NCBI GenBank assembly: GCA_002383285.1 | Contig: DFXU01000064.1 | Coordinates: 7,642 to 53,577 of the forward strand | Direction of reading: 5' to 3' | Length of the DNA: 45,936 nt | Origin: Caryophanales bacterium UBA4100 | GTDB lineage: Bacteria > Bacillota > Bacilli > Paenibacillales > UBA4045 | Part shown: positions 15,955 through 25,247 of the stretch, one piece after another | How positions within the stretch are numbered: the first letter of the stretch is position 1 | Layout of the letters: the number at the start of each line of letters is the position of its first letter | Translations under genes and position numbers: made by a program | Notes under the pieces: generated by a model | Database searches by the model: none | Seen by the model: the letters and a program-made list of their open reading frames with translations, nothing else | Told to the model about the DNA's origin: nothing

Positions 15955-16884
15955 ATGTTTATTATTGATGGTCATTGTGATGCGATTAGTAAGTTACTTA
16001 TGAATCAACGAGCTGACTTTTACGATTCCTCGATATTGGATGTTACCCTTCCTAGATTACAAGCAGCCAATATTAAACTTCAATGCTTCGCCATATATAT
16101 ACCAAGAGCATTTAGCATGACAGAATTTCAAGCCATCTTAATGTCGGTCGATCTATATGAACAGCGTATTCTTAATGATCCACATATGATGCCTATACAC
16201 AATCAGACCGATATGAATTCATTATTGTCTGGATCCCAAATCGGAGCATTCCTCACACTTGAAGGTGTAGATGGGATAATGGGGAATTTCATGTATTTAC
16301 GTATCCTATACCGCTTAGGTGTTAGGGCTGTTGGACTTACCTGGAATCATGCGAATTGGGCTGCTGATGGAATTGGCGAACCTCGTGGAGGGGGGTTAAC
16401 AATAATCGGCAAACAATTTGTTAAAGAATGCGAGAAGTTGGGCATTCTAATAGATGTATCACATTTATCCGAAGCAGGGTTTTGGGATGTAGCAGCCATC
16501 GCGCAGAAACCTTTCTATGCCTCACATTCCAATGTGTTTGACATTTGTCAGCATCCGCGAAACCTGAAGAAGGATCAAATTCTAGAGATAATTCGGGTTG
16601 GGGGTTGCATTGGATTAACCTTCGTTCCTTTCTTTGTTAGTATGAATAAACCGGTTATGATCCAAGATTTATTGAAACATATCGATTATATTTGTGAATG
16701 TGGGGGAACTGATCACCTGACGTTCGGTTCTGATTTTGATGGTATTGATGAATGGATTGTTGAATTGGAACACCCAGGTCAATATGTGAACCTGCAAAAT
16801 ATGCTTCTGCAATATTACGATGAAGAAGATGTCGAAAAATGGTTGTTTAAAAATTGGTTCCAATATCTACATAAGAATATTTAA
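15955..16884 (+). CDS. Membrane dipeptidase (M19 family)
   Basis: The 309-residue protein is a renal-dipeptidase-type (M19) zinc hydrolase of the amidohydrolase superfamily. Metal-site residues seen in order: His-x-Asp in IDGHCDAISK, the bridging Glu in LTLEGVDG, His in DVSHLSE, His in YASHSN, and Asp in FGSDFDGID. It hydrolyses dipeptides, possibly D-containing peptides from cell wall turnover; no signal peptide is seen. AGGAGG precedes ATG 15955. It sits between spoVS and the oxidoreductase genes; a separate transcript is likely given the terminator upstream. The 198 bases that follow, up to the oxidoreductase, contain no gene. Confidence 0.88.
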   Translation: MFIIDGHCDAISKLLMNQRADFYDSSILDVTLPRLQAANIKLQCFAIYIPRAFSMTEFQAILMSVDLYEQRILNDPHMMPIHNQTDMNSLLSGSQIGAFLTLEGVDGIMGNFMYLRILYRLGVRAVGLTWNHANWAADGIGEPRGGGLTIIGKQFVKECEKLGILIDVSHLSEAGFWDVAAIAQKPFYASHSNVFDICQHPRNLKKDQILEIIRVGGCIGLTFVPFFVSMNKPVMIQDLLKHIDYICECGGTDHLTFGSDFDGIDEWIVELEHPGQYVNLQNMLLQYYDEEDVEKWLFKNWFQYLHKNI

Positions 16885-17081
16885 GCTCTTTTGCGACTGC
16901 ATCCATCTAATATTGATATAGGTTTCATCTAAAATAACTATAACCAATTAGAACCAAAACACTTGCTTTTATACGCCTAAAGTCATAAGATTTAGTATGA
17001 CATTTGAAAAGAATCTTTTATGGCTTTGTTACAAAATAAAGAATAGAATCGGATTTACACAATTCAAAGGAGTGTACACTG

Positions 17082-18818
17082 GTGATTAGTCAATTATCGT
17101 GGAAAATCGGCGGGCAACAAGGAGAAGGCGTCGAGAGTACAGATCGGATTTTCTCCACATCGCTTAACAGACTAGGCTATTATTTATATGGGTATAGGCA
17201 TTTCTCTTCACGAATAAAAGGTGGACATACGAATAATAAAATCCGCATTAGTACACATCCAATTCGAGCAATTTCCGATGATTTAGACATTCTTGTCGCA
17301 TTCGACCAAGAGACGATTGATCTTAATGCGCATGAGCTTCGACCGGGAGGTGTGGTTGTCGCAGACGCTAAATTTAATCCAGTATTGCCAGAACATATAG
17401 AAGCACGCTTGTTTGCAGTACCGATTACAGCAATAGCTGAAGAGTTAGGTACTTCCTTATTCAAGAATATGGCTGCTTCCGGCGCCTCTTGGGCATTATT
17501 AGGACTACCTCTAGAAGTATTCAATAAAGCAGTTGAAGAGGAATATGGTCGTAAAGGTGCATCAATCGTTGAGAAGAATGTTGAGGCTGTAAGAAGAGGC
17601 GCTCAATTTGTTCTAGATGAAGCTGGTGGACCACTAGAAGAATTCAGATTATTACCTCCGGACGGAGAACAGAAATTATTCATTATTGGTAATGATGCTA
17701 TTGCTCTTGGTGCAGTTGCTGCGGGCTGTCGATTTATGCCAGCTTATCCGATTACACCTGCATCAGAGATTATGGAATATTTGATCAAGAAATTACCTAG
17801 CCTAGGTGGAACAGTTATTCAAACTGAGGATGAAATCGCAGCAGTAACTATGGCGATTGGAGCCAATTATGCAGGTGCTCGTGCATTAACAGCATCCTCT
17901 GGTCCGGGACTATCCTTGATGACTGAAGCGATAGGCTTGTCGGGAATAACCGAAACGCCAGTAGTGATTGTCGATACTCAACGCGGTGGACCTAGTACAG
18001 GATTGCCGACTAAGCAAGAACAAAGCGATTTAAACGCAATGGTATATGGAACCCATGGTGAAATTCCGAAGATCGTGTTGTCTCCTAGCACAATTGAGGA
18101 ATGCTTTTACGATACAATAGAAGCGTTCAACCTAGCTGATCAATATCAAGTGCCCGTTATTCTTATGACGGATTTACAGCTTTCATTGGGCAAACAAACC
18201 TCGGATATCCTAGATTATAATCGCATATCTATCGATCGTGGAAAGCTTGTAGACAGTGAGCTTCCCCCATTAGTTGATAATAAATTGTTCCTCCGTTATC
18301 AATTAACGGATGATGGGATCTCGAAGCGTTCAATCCCAGGACAATTGAATGGTATACATCATGTTACAGGTGTAGAGCATGATCAAGAAGGACGTCCATC
18401 TGAAAGCTCCATCAATCGCAAACAGATGATGGACAAACGTCTGCATAAACTAGACACTCTAGTTGTTACGAATCCAATATTAGTTGATGCTCCACATGAA
18501 CAACCAGACTTACTCATTATTGGAATGGGCTCAACTGGTGGAACGATTGATGAAGCACGAACCAGACTAACTCAGGATGGAATTACAAGTAATCATATTA
18601 CGGTTCGCTTAATTCATCCATTCCCAGCTGAACAGATCAAGCCCTATCTTGCTAGCGCTAAGAACGTGATTGTTGTTGAGAATAACGCAACAGGTCAACT
18701 CGCTTCTCAGATTAAGCTTCATGCAGGATTCGGTGAAAAGATGAGCCATATACTCAAATATGATGGGAATCCATTCTTACCCAAAGAAATATATGAACAA
18801 AGTAAGGGGGTGCTGTAA
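17082..18818 (+). CDS. 2-oxoacid:ferredoxin oxidoreductase, fused gamma-alpha subunit
   Basis: The 578-residue protein joins the gamma domain (1-185; WKIGGQQGEGVESTD, HFSSRIKGGHTN) to the alpha domain (about 195-578; FIIGNDAIALGAVAAGCRFMPAYPITPASEIME). It is the large subunit of a two-subunit KorAB/PorAB-type enzyme that oxidises 2-oxoglutarate or pyruvate to acyl-CoA with ferredoxin; sequence alone does not fix the substrate. GTG 17082 lies 9 bases after AAAGGAG. The stop is one base before the start of the beta subunit. Upstream 16885-17081 has no convincing promoter, though AAAAGA-A-TCTTTT (17007-17019) is a small inverted repeat. Confidence 0.9.
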   Translation: MISQLSWKIGGQQGEGVESTDRIFSTSLNRLGYYLYGYRHFSSRIKGGHTNNKIRISTHPIRAISDDLDILVAFDQETIDLNAHELRPGGVVVADAKFNPVLPEHIEARLFAVPITAIAEELGTSLFKNMAASGASWALLGLPLEVFNKAVEEEYGRKGASIVEKNVEAVRRGAQFVLDEAGGPLEEFRLLPPDGEQKLFIIGNDAIALGAVAAGCRFMPAYPITPASEIMEYLIKKLPSLGGTVIQTEDEIAAVTMAIGANYAGARALTASSGPGLSLMTEAIGLSGITETPVVIVDTQRGGPSTGLPTKQEQSDLNAMVYGTHGEIPKIVLSPSTIEECFYDTIEAFNLADQYQVPVILMTDLQLSLGKQTSDILDYNRISIDRGKLVDSELPPLVDNKLFLRYQLTDDGISKRSIPGQLNGIHHVTGVEHDQEGRPSESSINRKQMMDKRLHKLDTLVVTNPILVDAPHEQPDLLIIGMGSTGGTIDEARTRLTQDGITSNHITVRLIHPFPAEQIKPYLASAKNVIVVENNATGQLASQIKLHAGFGEKMSHILKYDGNPFLPKEIYEQSKGVL

Positions 18819-18819
18819 T

Positions 18820-19686
18820 ATGGCAACATTCAAGGAATTTAGAAATCAGGTTAAACCTAATTGGTGTCCGGGCTGTGGTGATTTCTCTGTACAAGCGGCA
18901 ATCCAAAGAGCAGCAGCGAATGTAGGTCTAGAGCCACATAACCTTGCTATCGTAAGTGGAATTGGTTGCTCTGGACGGATATCTGGTTATGTTAACGCTT
19001 ATGGCTTACATGGTATTCATGGCCGTTCACTTCCAATTGCACAAGGCGTTAAGATGGCTAATCGAGAATTAACGGTTATTGCCTCTGGCGGTGATGGAGA
19101 TGGCTTTGCAATTGGGATGGGACATACGATTCATGCTATACGTAGGAATATCGATATCACTTATATCGTTATGGATAATCAAATTTACGGATTAACGAAG
19201 GGTCAAGCCTCTCCGAGAAGTGCCGAGGGCTTTAAGACGAAGAGTACACCAGCAGGGACGATTGAGACGCCATTAGCTCCACTTGAGGTTGCTCTTTCAG
19301 CGGGTGCAACATTCATCGCCCAATCCTTCTCTAGTAATCTGAAGCAACTAACACAGCTGATCGAGGCTGGCTTGAATCATAAGGGCTTCTCACTTATCAA
19401 TGTATTCAGCCCATGTGTAACCTTCAATAAATTCAATACGTATGACTGGTTCAAAGAGCATATTGTTAACACAGAAGATATACCGGATTATGATTCCTCC
19501 AATCGTATTCTAGCTATGACGAAGTTGATGGAAACCGAAGGTATGCTATGCGGACTTGTGTATCAAGATAAGAGTAGGAAGAGCTATCAAGAGCTAATTC
19601 CTGGTTTTAAGGATCAAGGTATAGCTAATCAAGATCTTAAATTGTCTGAAGAACAATTCAAATATCTTGTGTCTGAGTTCAAGTAG
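18820..19686 (+). CDS. 2-oxoacid:ferredoxin oxidoreductase, beta (TPP) subunit
   Basis: The 288-residue beta subunit holds thiamine diphosphate and a 4Fe-4S cluster. Seen: cluster cysteines Cys16 and Cys19 (WCPGCGDF) and Cys50 (GIGCSGR), and the TPP motif GDGDGFAIGMGH (91-102) ending at Asn120. ATG 18820 is one base behind the alpha stop and has AAGGGGGTG upstream; a longer in-frame ATG at 18760 lies inside the alpha gene and adds non-conserved residues. It partners the preceding gene. Confidence 0.92.
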   Translation: MATFKEFRNQVKPNWCPGCGDFSVQAAIQRAAANVGLEPHNLAIVSGIGCSGRISGYVNAYGLHGIHGRSLPIAQGVKMANRELTVIASGGDGDGFAIGMGHTIHAIRRNIDITYIVMDNQIYGLTKGQASPRSAEGFKTKSTPAGTIETPLAPLEVALSAGATFIAQSFSSNLKQLTQLIEAGLNHKGFSLINVFSPCVTFNKFNTYDWFKEHIVNTEDIPDYDSSNRILAMTKLMETEGMLCGLVYQDKSRKSYQELIPGFKDQGIANQDLKLSEEQFKYLVSEFK

Positions 19687-19694
19687 AGTCGTTG

Positions 19695-19727
19695 AAGACA
19701 TGTGATTAAGGTCACATGTCTTTTTTG
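19695..19727 (+). terminator. Terminator after the oxidoreductase operon
   Basis: GACATGTGA (19697-19705) and TCACATGTC (19712-19720) form a perfect 9-bp stem with six T after it. Confidence 0.9.
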
Positions 19728-19774
19728 TCGGAATTGTTAAGATATGATTGATAAAATAATGAGGAGCGATATTA

Positions 19775-20347
19775 ATGAGTATGATGGTCCCAATTGGTGT
19801 TTCTGCAAGACATCTTCATCTATCACCAGAGCACATCGAAGTATTATTTGGTGCTGGCTATGAATTAAAGCAGTTAAAGCCTTTATCTCAACCTAACCAA
19901 TTTGCAGCAGAGGAAACTGTTGCTGTTCAAGGCCCAAAGGGAAAGTTTGATAAAATTCGTATCTTAGGACCAGCACGTGGGAACACCCAGCTTGAAATTT
20001 CGCGTACAGACGCTTTTACACTTGGATTAAATCCGCCTCTAAGACAATCGGGTGATACTGAAGCTACACCGGGTATTCAATTAATTGGGCCTGCTGGAGC
20101 GATTACCATTGACTCTGGAGTGATCGTAGCAGCAAGACATATTCACTTCCACACGGAAGATGCTCTGAAGTGGGGCATTAAGGATAAACAGCTCGTTAAA
20201 GTGCGTTTATCAGGAGATAGAGGAATGATATTGGATCATGTCTTAGCACGAGTCAGTGATCAATTTAAGCTAGATATGCACATCGATACCGATGAAGCGA
20301 ATGCTGCTGGTGCAGCAACTGGTGACCTTGGAGAAATTCTGATCTAA
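19775..20347 (+). CDS. pduL: PduL-type phosphate acyltransferase
   Basis: The 190-residue protein is a PduL-type phosphotransacylase, converting acyl-CoA and phosphate to acyl-phosphate and CoA. Seen: GVSARHLHLS near the N-terminus, VIVAARHIHFHTEDA, and DMHIDTDEANAAG at the C-terminus, which provide the histidine metal ligands. It has only a short N-terminus before the first domain, so no microcompartment targeting extension, and no shell genes lie nearby. It is likely a free cytosolic enzyme. It sits behind the acyl-CoA-producing oxidoreductase but after a terminator, so is transcribed separately or by read-through. Confidence 0.9.
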   Translation: MSMMVPIGVSARHLHLSPEHIEVLFGAGYELKQLKPLSQPNQFAAEETVAVQGPKGKFDKIRILGPARGNTQLEISRTDAFTLGLNPPLRQSGDTEATPGIQLIGPAGAITIDSGVIVAARHIHFHTEDALKWGIKDKQLVKVRLSGDRGMILDHVLARVSDQFKLDMHIDTDEANAAGAATGDLGEILI

Positions 20348-20385
20348 TCGGATACTGTTTGCAAGCTGCATAACTGCCCTATGAA

Positions 20386-20414
20386 TGGATATCATCAGTG
20401 AATCATGATATAAT
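20386..20414 (+). promoter_or_regulatory. Candidate promoter of miaB
   Basis: TGGATA (20386-20391), 17 bases, TATAAT (20409-20414) preceded by TGA, giving an extended -10. It lies 60 bases before the miaB ATG. Confidence 0.6.
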
Positions 20415-20473
20415 TTGTACTGGTGTTTATTGATGATATATATAAACTGTTCTAATAGAAAGAAGGTGCAGCG

Positions 20474-22024
20474 ATGAGTAAGGATGCGAAAGACTACTCC
20501 CAATATTTTGACGGTTCCTTTAAATTAAGAGAGCAAGACGAAAGTCATACTAAGTTTAGACTCAATGGTCGTGAGGTCCATGTTCATTCTTCACCTGATT
20601 ATAAGGATGGCAAGACAAGAGGTAAGAATGAGATAGAAGTCCATTATGACTATCACATACCTGAGGAAATGAGAAGCTTTGGTCAAGGGAAATTTTACTT
20701 AATAACGACCTATGGCTGTCAAATGAATGAGCATGATACTGAAACCATGCGAGGCTTGCTCGAGGAGTTAGGCTACCGATCAACTGATTCTAGAGAACAA
20801 GCGGACGTCATCCTTCTGAATACATGTGCTATTCGTGAGAACGCAGAGGACCGAGTATTCGGTGAAATTGGTCATCTCAAACCGCTTAAGCTACAGCGTC
20901 CAGGGTTAATTATAGGTGTATGTGGCTGTATGTCACAGGAAGAATCGGTTGTACACCGAATTCTTCAGAAGCATGACCATGTCGATATGATCTTCGGTAC
21001 TCATAATATCCATCGCCTTCCAGCTCTATTGCAGGAAGCCTACTATAGCAAGGAAATGGTCGTAGAGGTTTGGTCCAAGGAAGGCAACATTATCGAGAAC
21101 TTACCAATCAAGCGTGAAGGCATGAAAGCCTGGGTTAATATCATGTATGGCTGTGATAAGTTCTGCACCTATTGTATCGTGCCATTTACGAGAGGGAAGG
21201 AACGAAGTCGCCGTCCACAAGATGTAATTACTGAGGTACGGGAATTAGCTCGTCAAGGCTTTCAAGAGGTTACCTTGCTGGGGCAGAATGTGAACGCATA
21301 TGGCAAAGATTTCGATGATATCGAATATCGATTCGGCGATTTGATGGAGGACATGCGTAAGATTGATATTCCACGTGTCCGCTTTACAACGTCCCACCCT
21401 AGAGATTTCGATGATCATCTCATTGAGGTGCTGGCTAAGGGCGGTAATTTAGTAGAGCACATTCATCTTCCTGTGCAGTCCGGCAGTACTGAGATTCTGA
21501 AGAAGATGAGTCGTAAATATACGCGTGAGCAATACCTGGAGTTAGTTCGCAAGATTAAGAAAGCTATCCCACACAGCCTACTAACTTCTGATATTATCGT
21601 TGGTTTTCCCGGAGAGACTGATGAGCAGTTCGAGGATACCATGTCTTTAGTTAGGGAGGTTGGATTCGCCTTCGCCTTTAGCTTTATCTATTCTCCAAGA
21701 GTAGGTACACCCGCTGCAGATATGGAGGATAATGTTCCTGAGCAAGTGAAGAAGGAACGACTATATCGATTGAATGAATTAATTAAAGAGATGAGCTCGA
21801 AGAGTAATGAAGCTTGTCTAGGTCAAGTCGTTGAAGTGCTCGTTGAGGGAGTCAGTAAGAATAATACTGAGATGCTAAGCGGAAGGACACGTACGAATAA
21901 GCTAGTCCATTTTGCCGGACCGGAGCACTTATGTGGATCTATTGTACAAGTTAAGATCACTGCGATGCATACTTGGTTCTTAAACGGTAACTTGGTAGCA
22001 GATTCAGCGAGCATTGTTGTATAA
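20474..22024 (+). CDS. miaB: tRNA-2-methylthio-N6-isopentenyladenosine synthase MiaB
   Basis: This radical SAM methylthiotransferase of 516 residues modifies A37 of tRNAs. Auxiliary cluster cysteines are Cys82 (TYGCQMNEHD), Cys118 (LNTCAIRE) and Cys152; the SAM cluster is Cys227, Cys231 and Cys234 (GCDKFCTYCIVPFTRG); a TRAM domain ends the protein. The roughly 70-residue N-terminal extension is usual in Bacillota MiaB. It is followed 29 bases later by ricA, the conserved pair. Confidence 0.95.
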   Translation: MSKDAKDYSQYFDGSFKLREQDESHTKFRLNGREVHVHSSPDYKDGKTRGKNEIEVHYDYHIPEEMRSFGQGKFYLITTYGCQMNEHDTETMRGLLEELGYRSTDSREQADVILLNTCAIRENAEDRVFGEIGHLKPLKLQRPGLIIGVCGCMSQEESVVHRILQKHDHVDMIFGTHNIHRLPALLQEAYYSKEMVVEVWSKEGNIIENLPIKREGMKAWVNIMYGCDKFCTYCIVPFTRGKERSRRPQDVITEVRELARQGFQEVTLLGQNVNAYGKDFDDIEYRFGDLMEDMRKIDIPRVRFTTSHPRDFDDHLIEVLAKGGNLVEHIHLPVQSGSTEILKKMSRKYTREQYLELVRKIKKAIPHSLLTSDIIVGFPGETDEQFEDTMSLVREVGFAFAFSFIYSPRVGTPAADMEDNVPEQVKKERLYRLNELIKEMSSKSNEACLGQVVEVLVEGVSKNNTEMLSGRTRTNKLVHFAGPEHLCGSIVQVKITAMHTWFLNGNLVADSASIVV

Positions 22025-22053
22025 TTAGGAATAATGAACAGGAGCGTGTTATC

Positions 22054-22503
22054 GTGTCACATCATCATCAGGATGACCATTGCGCCATCCCAAGCTATAC
22101 GAGTACTGAAGTTATTGTGCGTGAAGATATTATTAATAAAGCTAAGGAATTAGCAGAGACTCTAACAACGGCTGACGAAGTACAAATATATCAAAAAGCC
22201 GAGATTAAAGTGAATAATCACACGGAAGTACAGGAAATCATTAAGCTTATCAAGAAGAAGCAGAAGGAAATCGTTGGCTTTGAGCATTTCAAGAACCAAG
22301 CCATGGTGGATAAAATAGAGAAGGAAATTGAAGTCCTTGAACTACAATTAAACGAATATCCTGTTGTTAATGAATTCAAGCAATCACAGGAGGATATTAA
22401 TTATTTACTTCAGCTTGTTATTGGAATTATTCGTGATACGGTTTCCGAGAAGATTACAATGGATACCGATACCGTAGTTTCTACTAGTAACTGCGCTGAT
22501 TAA
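22054..22503 (+). CDS. ricA: RicA (YmcA), Ric complex subunit for RNase Y specificity
   Basis: The 149-residue helical protein is the YlbF/YmcA family and has YmcA's position behind miaB. In B. subtilis it forms the RicA-RicF-RicT complex that carries iron-sulfur clusters, redirects RNase Y cleavage and is needed for biofilm, competence and sporulation. Seen: central helices (IINKAKELAETLTTADEVQ, YPVVNEFKQSQEDINYLLQ) and cysteines at residues 10 and 147 that could be cluster ligands. Start GTG 22054 after AGGAGCG. RNase Y itself is encoded at 13012. Confidence 0.88.
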   Translation: MSHHHQDDHCAIPSYTSTEVIVREDIINKAKELAETLTTADEVQIYQKAEIKVNNHTEVQEIIKLIKKKQKEIVGFEHFKNQAMVDKIEKEIEVLELQLNEYPVVNEFKQSQEDINYLLQLVIGIIRDTVSEKITMDTDTVVSTSNCAD

Positions 22504-22534
22504 TTGGATTTTCTTCTGTGAAGGGTTTACCTTT

Positions 22535-22575
22535 AAAGACCGCACAACGCATTCTTGTGGTTGTACGGTTTTTGT
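22535..22575 (+). terminator. Terminator after ricA
   Basis: ACCGCACAAC (22539-22548) pairs with GTTGTACGGT (22560-22569) with one mismatch, followed by TTTTG. It ends the miaB-ricA unit. Confidence 0.82.
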
Positions 22576-22639
22576 TATATACAAGAGAATTGTAACATTA
22601 TGAGTTCGATGTGAGTCTAATGATTAGGGGGTACAGAGG

Positions 22640-23740
22640 ATGAGTCAGGATCAACAGCTATTCCCGCTTCGCTTATTGAACAATCGTGTCTGGAGAACTT
22701 ATTCTGGAGGACAATTGTTAGAATCATGGCAAGGCAAGGAAGTATCCGAGGATAGTTCATTTCCTGAAGAGTGGATCGCTTCAACAGTCCAAGCCCGTAA
22801 TGTTGGCAGGGAGCATCTCATCGAAGGTCTTAGTCTGATTGAATCTGAAGATCATACATTAATCTCACTTAAGGATCGAATTGAGAGTGATCCCGAACGG
22901 TATTTAGGTATGAAGCACGCCAAGGTATATGGGTCACAGACTGCTGTACTCGTTAAAGCTCTGGATGCGGGCGAACGACTGACCATCCAGGTGCACCCTG
23001 ACCGACAGTTCGCCAAGGAAGTATTCCAATCCAATTTCGGCAAAACTGAAGCTTGGTACGTTATTGGAGGCAGGGAAATAGATGGTGAGATGCCATCCGT
23101 ATTATTAGGATTTAAGCCAGAAGTAACCAGGGCTTATTGGCAGGAAGTATTCGAGAGACAGGATATCCCTGCGATGATAGATTGCTTACACCGAGTGAAC
23201 GTTGAGGCTGGGGACATCTTTCTCGTAGAGGGTGGCGTACCTCATGCGATAGGAGTCGGCTGTTTCCTGATCGAAATTCAAGAACCGACTGATTACACGC
23301 TTCGTGTCGAACGAACGACACCTAAAGGGAATATCGTGCCAGATATGGCATGCCATCTTGGGATTGGATTTGAACGTATGTTAGATGCTTTTCATTATGA
23401 AACGCTGTCTATGAATGAAATGCTAGCTAGATGGAAGAAGCAGCCTCGCCTAATTAATGAAACTATGGGTGGCAAACAATATAGTCTAATAAGCTCTGAA
23501 GATACCGATCGATTTACAATGTCTCGAATTGAAGTAACCGGTCGTTATCATACTTATGGTACAGGTGCCTGTGTCATTGCAGTTATCCTATCTGGTTCAG
23601 GTACTATACATTATAGTGGGAAATCTTACGAGATAAGCCAGTCCAATCAATGGTTCATTCCAGCTGCTGTAACCGAATTAATCTGGGACCGAACAAGTGA
23701 ATTACCGCTAGAAGTGATTCTATGCTATCCCCCGCAATAA
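22640..23740 (+). CDS. manA: Mannose-6-phosphate isomerase, class I
   Basis: The 366-residue protein is a type I phosphomannose isomerase interconverting fructose-6-phosphate and mannose-6-phosphate. Zinc ligands are visible: His119 in LTIQVHPDRQ, Glu137 in GKTEAWYV, and His202 in GGVPHAIG. It has two cupin folds. It could feed the GDP-mannose pathway at 39.4-40.5 kb. It lies where many Bacillota carry mutS. AGGGGG precedes the ATG. Confidence 0.9.
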   Translation: MSQDQQLFPLRLLNNRVWRTYSGGQLLESWQGKEVSEDSSFPEEWIASTVQARNVGREHLIEGLSLIESEDHTLISLKDRIESDPERYLGMKHAKVYGSQTAVLVKALDAGERLTIQVHPDRQFAKEVFQSNFGKTEAWYVIGGREIDGEMPSVLLGFKPEVTRAYWQEVFERQDIPAMIDCLHRVNVEAGDIFLVEGGVPHAIGVGCFLIEIQEPTDYTLRVERTTPKGNIVPDMACHLGIGFERMLDAFHYETLSMNEMLARWKKQPRLINETMGGKQYSLISSEDTDRFTMSRIEVTGRYHTYGTGACVIAVILSGSGTIHYSGKSYEISQSNQWFIPAAVTELIWDRTSELPLEVILCYPPQ

Positions 23741-23790
23741 TAATACTCGATAAGTTTTAGCTTATATTTATAAGAGATGAGGAGATCATT

Positions 23791-24648
23791 GTGCGCCAAA
23801 TCATTACACTGCTTATGAGCATGTCGCTCTGTATTCTTCTATTGACAGGCTGTGGTGAGAATAATGCTACGAATACACCATCTAACGAGAACGTTGAGCC
23901 TATTGTAACTACGCCAGTTGAGCCGACGGAAGAGGCGGTTCTGCCTGTAGAAGAGGATGAACAGCCAGAGCCGCCGTCAGCGGTGGAAGAGGTGGTCGTT
24001 GATCGCTCTGAAGCTACAGTTGAGGAGAAGCCAATCAATAACGGTGATTCCGTTCAAGTTATTGGAGAGCCAGAAGCGATAAGTGTGTTAGTTAATAAAC
24101 AATATTCATTGCCTAAGGATTATAAACCGGATGAACTCGTTTATCCGAATATCGATTTTATTTTCTCGGAGAAATTAGATAAACGGAAGCTTCGCAAAGA
24201 AGCAGCAGAAGCAATTGAAGCTATGTTTGCCGGAGCTGCGGAGGACCAGATCGTCCTGCTTGGTGTGTCCGCATACCGCTCTAACGCTACCCAGAAGGCT
24301 CTGTTCGAACGTTATGTCAAGAGAGATGGCGTTGAGAAGGCCATGACTTATAGCGCTGTACCAGGACATAGCGAGCATGAGACAGGACTTGCAATTGATG
24401 TAACAGGCGGCGATGGTAAATGTGCAGCTGATGATTGCTTCGGTGATACGAAGGAGGCAGCATGGTTAGCTGAGCATGTAGGGGAATATGGGTTTATCAT
24501 TCGTTATCCTGACGGGAAGCAAGATATTACGGGGTACAAATATGAACCATGGCACTTACGTTATGTAGGCATAACGATAGCACAAGAAATTGCTGAGAAG
24601 CAGCTTACCTTAGAAGAATACTTTAATGCAGTTCCGGTTTCGCAATAA
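23791..24648 (+). CDS. Lipoprotein D,D-/L,D-carboxypeptidase (VanY/LdcB family)
   Basis: The 285-residue protein begins with a lipoprotein signal (LLLTGC, Cys21), then an acidic Pro/Glu-rich spacer to about residue 85, then a VanY-type peptidase domain. Zinc and catalytic residues: His196 and Asp203 in SEHETGLAIDV, Glu252 and His255 in YEPWHLRY; SAYRSNATQ is the substrate-side motif. It trims the terminal D-Ala from peptidoglycan peptides at the outer face of the membrane. GTG 23791 after GAGGAGATC. It follows manA by 50 bases with no terminator. Confidence 0.9.
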   Translation: MRQIITLLMSMSLCILLLTGCGENNATNTPSNENVEPIVTTPVEPTEEAVLPVEEDEQPEPPSAVEEVVVDRSEATVEEKPINNGDSVQVIGEPEAISVLVNKQYSLPKDYKPDELVYPNIDFIFSEKLDKRKLRKEAAEAIEAMFAGAAEDQIVLLGVSAYRSNATQKALFERYVKRDGVEKAMTYSAVPGHSEHETGLAIDVTGGDGKCAADDCFGDTKEAAWLAEHVGEYGFIIRYPDGKQDITGYKYEPWHLRYVGITIAQEIAEKQLTLEEYFNAVPVSQ

Positions 24649-24731
24649 GACAAGACATCATTGCCCAAGCATACTAGCCACCATCTTCATAAGATGAGGA
24701 TATGTCTACTGATAGAAAGGGCAGATGACAA

Positions 24732-25175
24732 TTGATATCCAAACGGAAACCTGGCTTGGACGACAATTCAATAATCCAACTTATTAAGGACGAATTACTT
24801 CCTCTTGCGAGAAGAAGATTTCCAAACACCCTCTTCAATAAAGATGAGCTTATGCAGCGATTAAGTATTGGGATGACTTATGTGTGGAGAAATCGTATTG
24901 GTCACATAGTTGGCTTTATCCATATACTTACTCAGGATCGTATACTCTGGGTAGATATGATAGCTGTCAAACATCAACAGAAGGGGAAGGGAATAGGGCG
25001 TAAGCTTGTCCAGCATGCTCTTCTTTATGGAAAAGCAACTCGGATGGATGACATATCTCTTTACGTGGATAAATCAAATAACAAAGCGATTAAATTCTAT
25101 AAAGCTTTAGGCTTTAGATCGATTCAATATCATCCAAACATTCATTGCTATGAATTTTCTAAGAAATTGTCATAA
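24732..25175 (+). CDS. GNAT family N-acetyltransferase
   Basis: The 147-residue protein has the GNAT core, including the acetyl-CoA loop QKGKGIGRKL and the C-terminal NNKAIKFYKALGF motif typical of Rim-like acetyltransferases. The substrate is unknown. It starts at TTG 24732, 10-12 bases after GAAAGGG; the ATG at 24725 is out of frame. It runs convergently towards the next minus-strand gene and shares a terminator with it. Confidence 0.85.
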   Translation: MISKRKPGLDDNSIIQLIKDELLPLARRRFPNTLFNKDELMQRLSIGMTYVWRNRIGHIVGFIHILTQDRILWVDMIAVKHQQKGKGIGRKLVQHALLYGKATRMDDISLYVDKSNNKAIKFYKALGFRSIQYHPNIHCYEFSKKLS

Positions 25176-25180
25176 TTCAT

Positions 25181-25226
25181 AGAAGAAAGACTACTGTCGA
25201 ATGAATCCGGCAGTAGTCTTTCTTCT
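25181..25226. terminator. Bidirectional terminator between convergent genes
   Basis: AGAAGAAAGACTACTG (25181-25196) and CAGTAGTCTTTCTTCT (25211-25226) form a perfect 16-bp stem, with pyrimidine-rich tails in both directions. It serves the GNAT gene (+) and the Gly/Tyr-rich gene (-). Confidence 0.9.
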
Positions 25227-25247
25227 ATCTGTTATTCCTGCGCTCTA

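Noticed and set aside
16885..17081. TTGCTT ... TAAGAT (16963-16991) as the oxidoreductase promoter
   Set aside because: Both boxes match consensus poorly, so I left the promoter unassigned.
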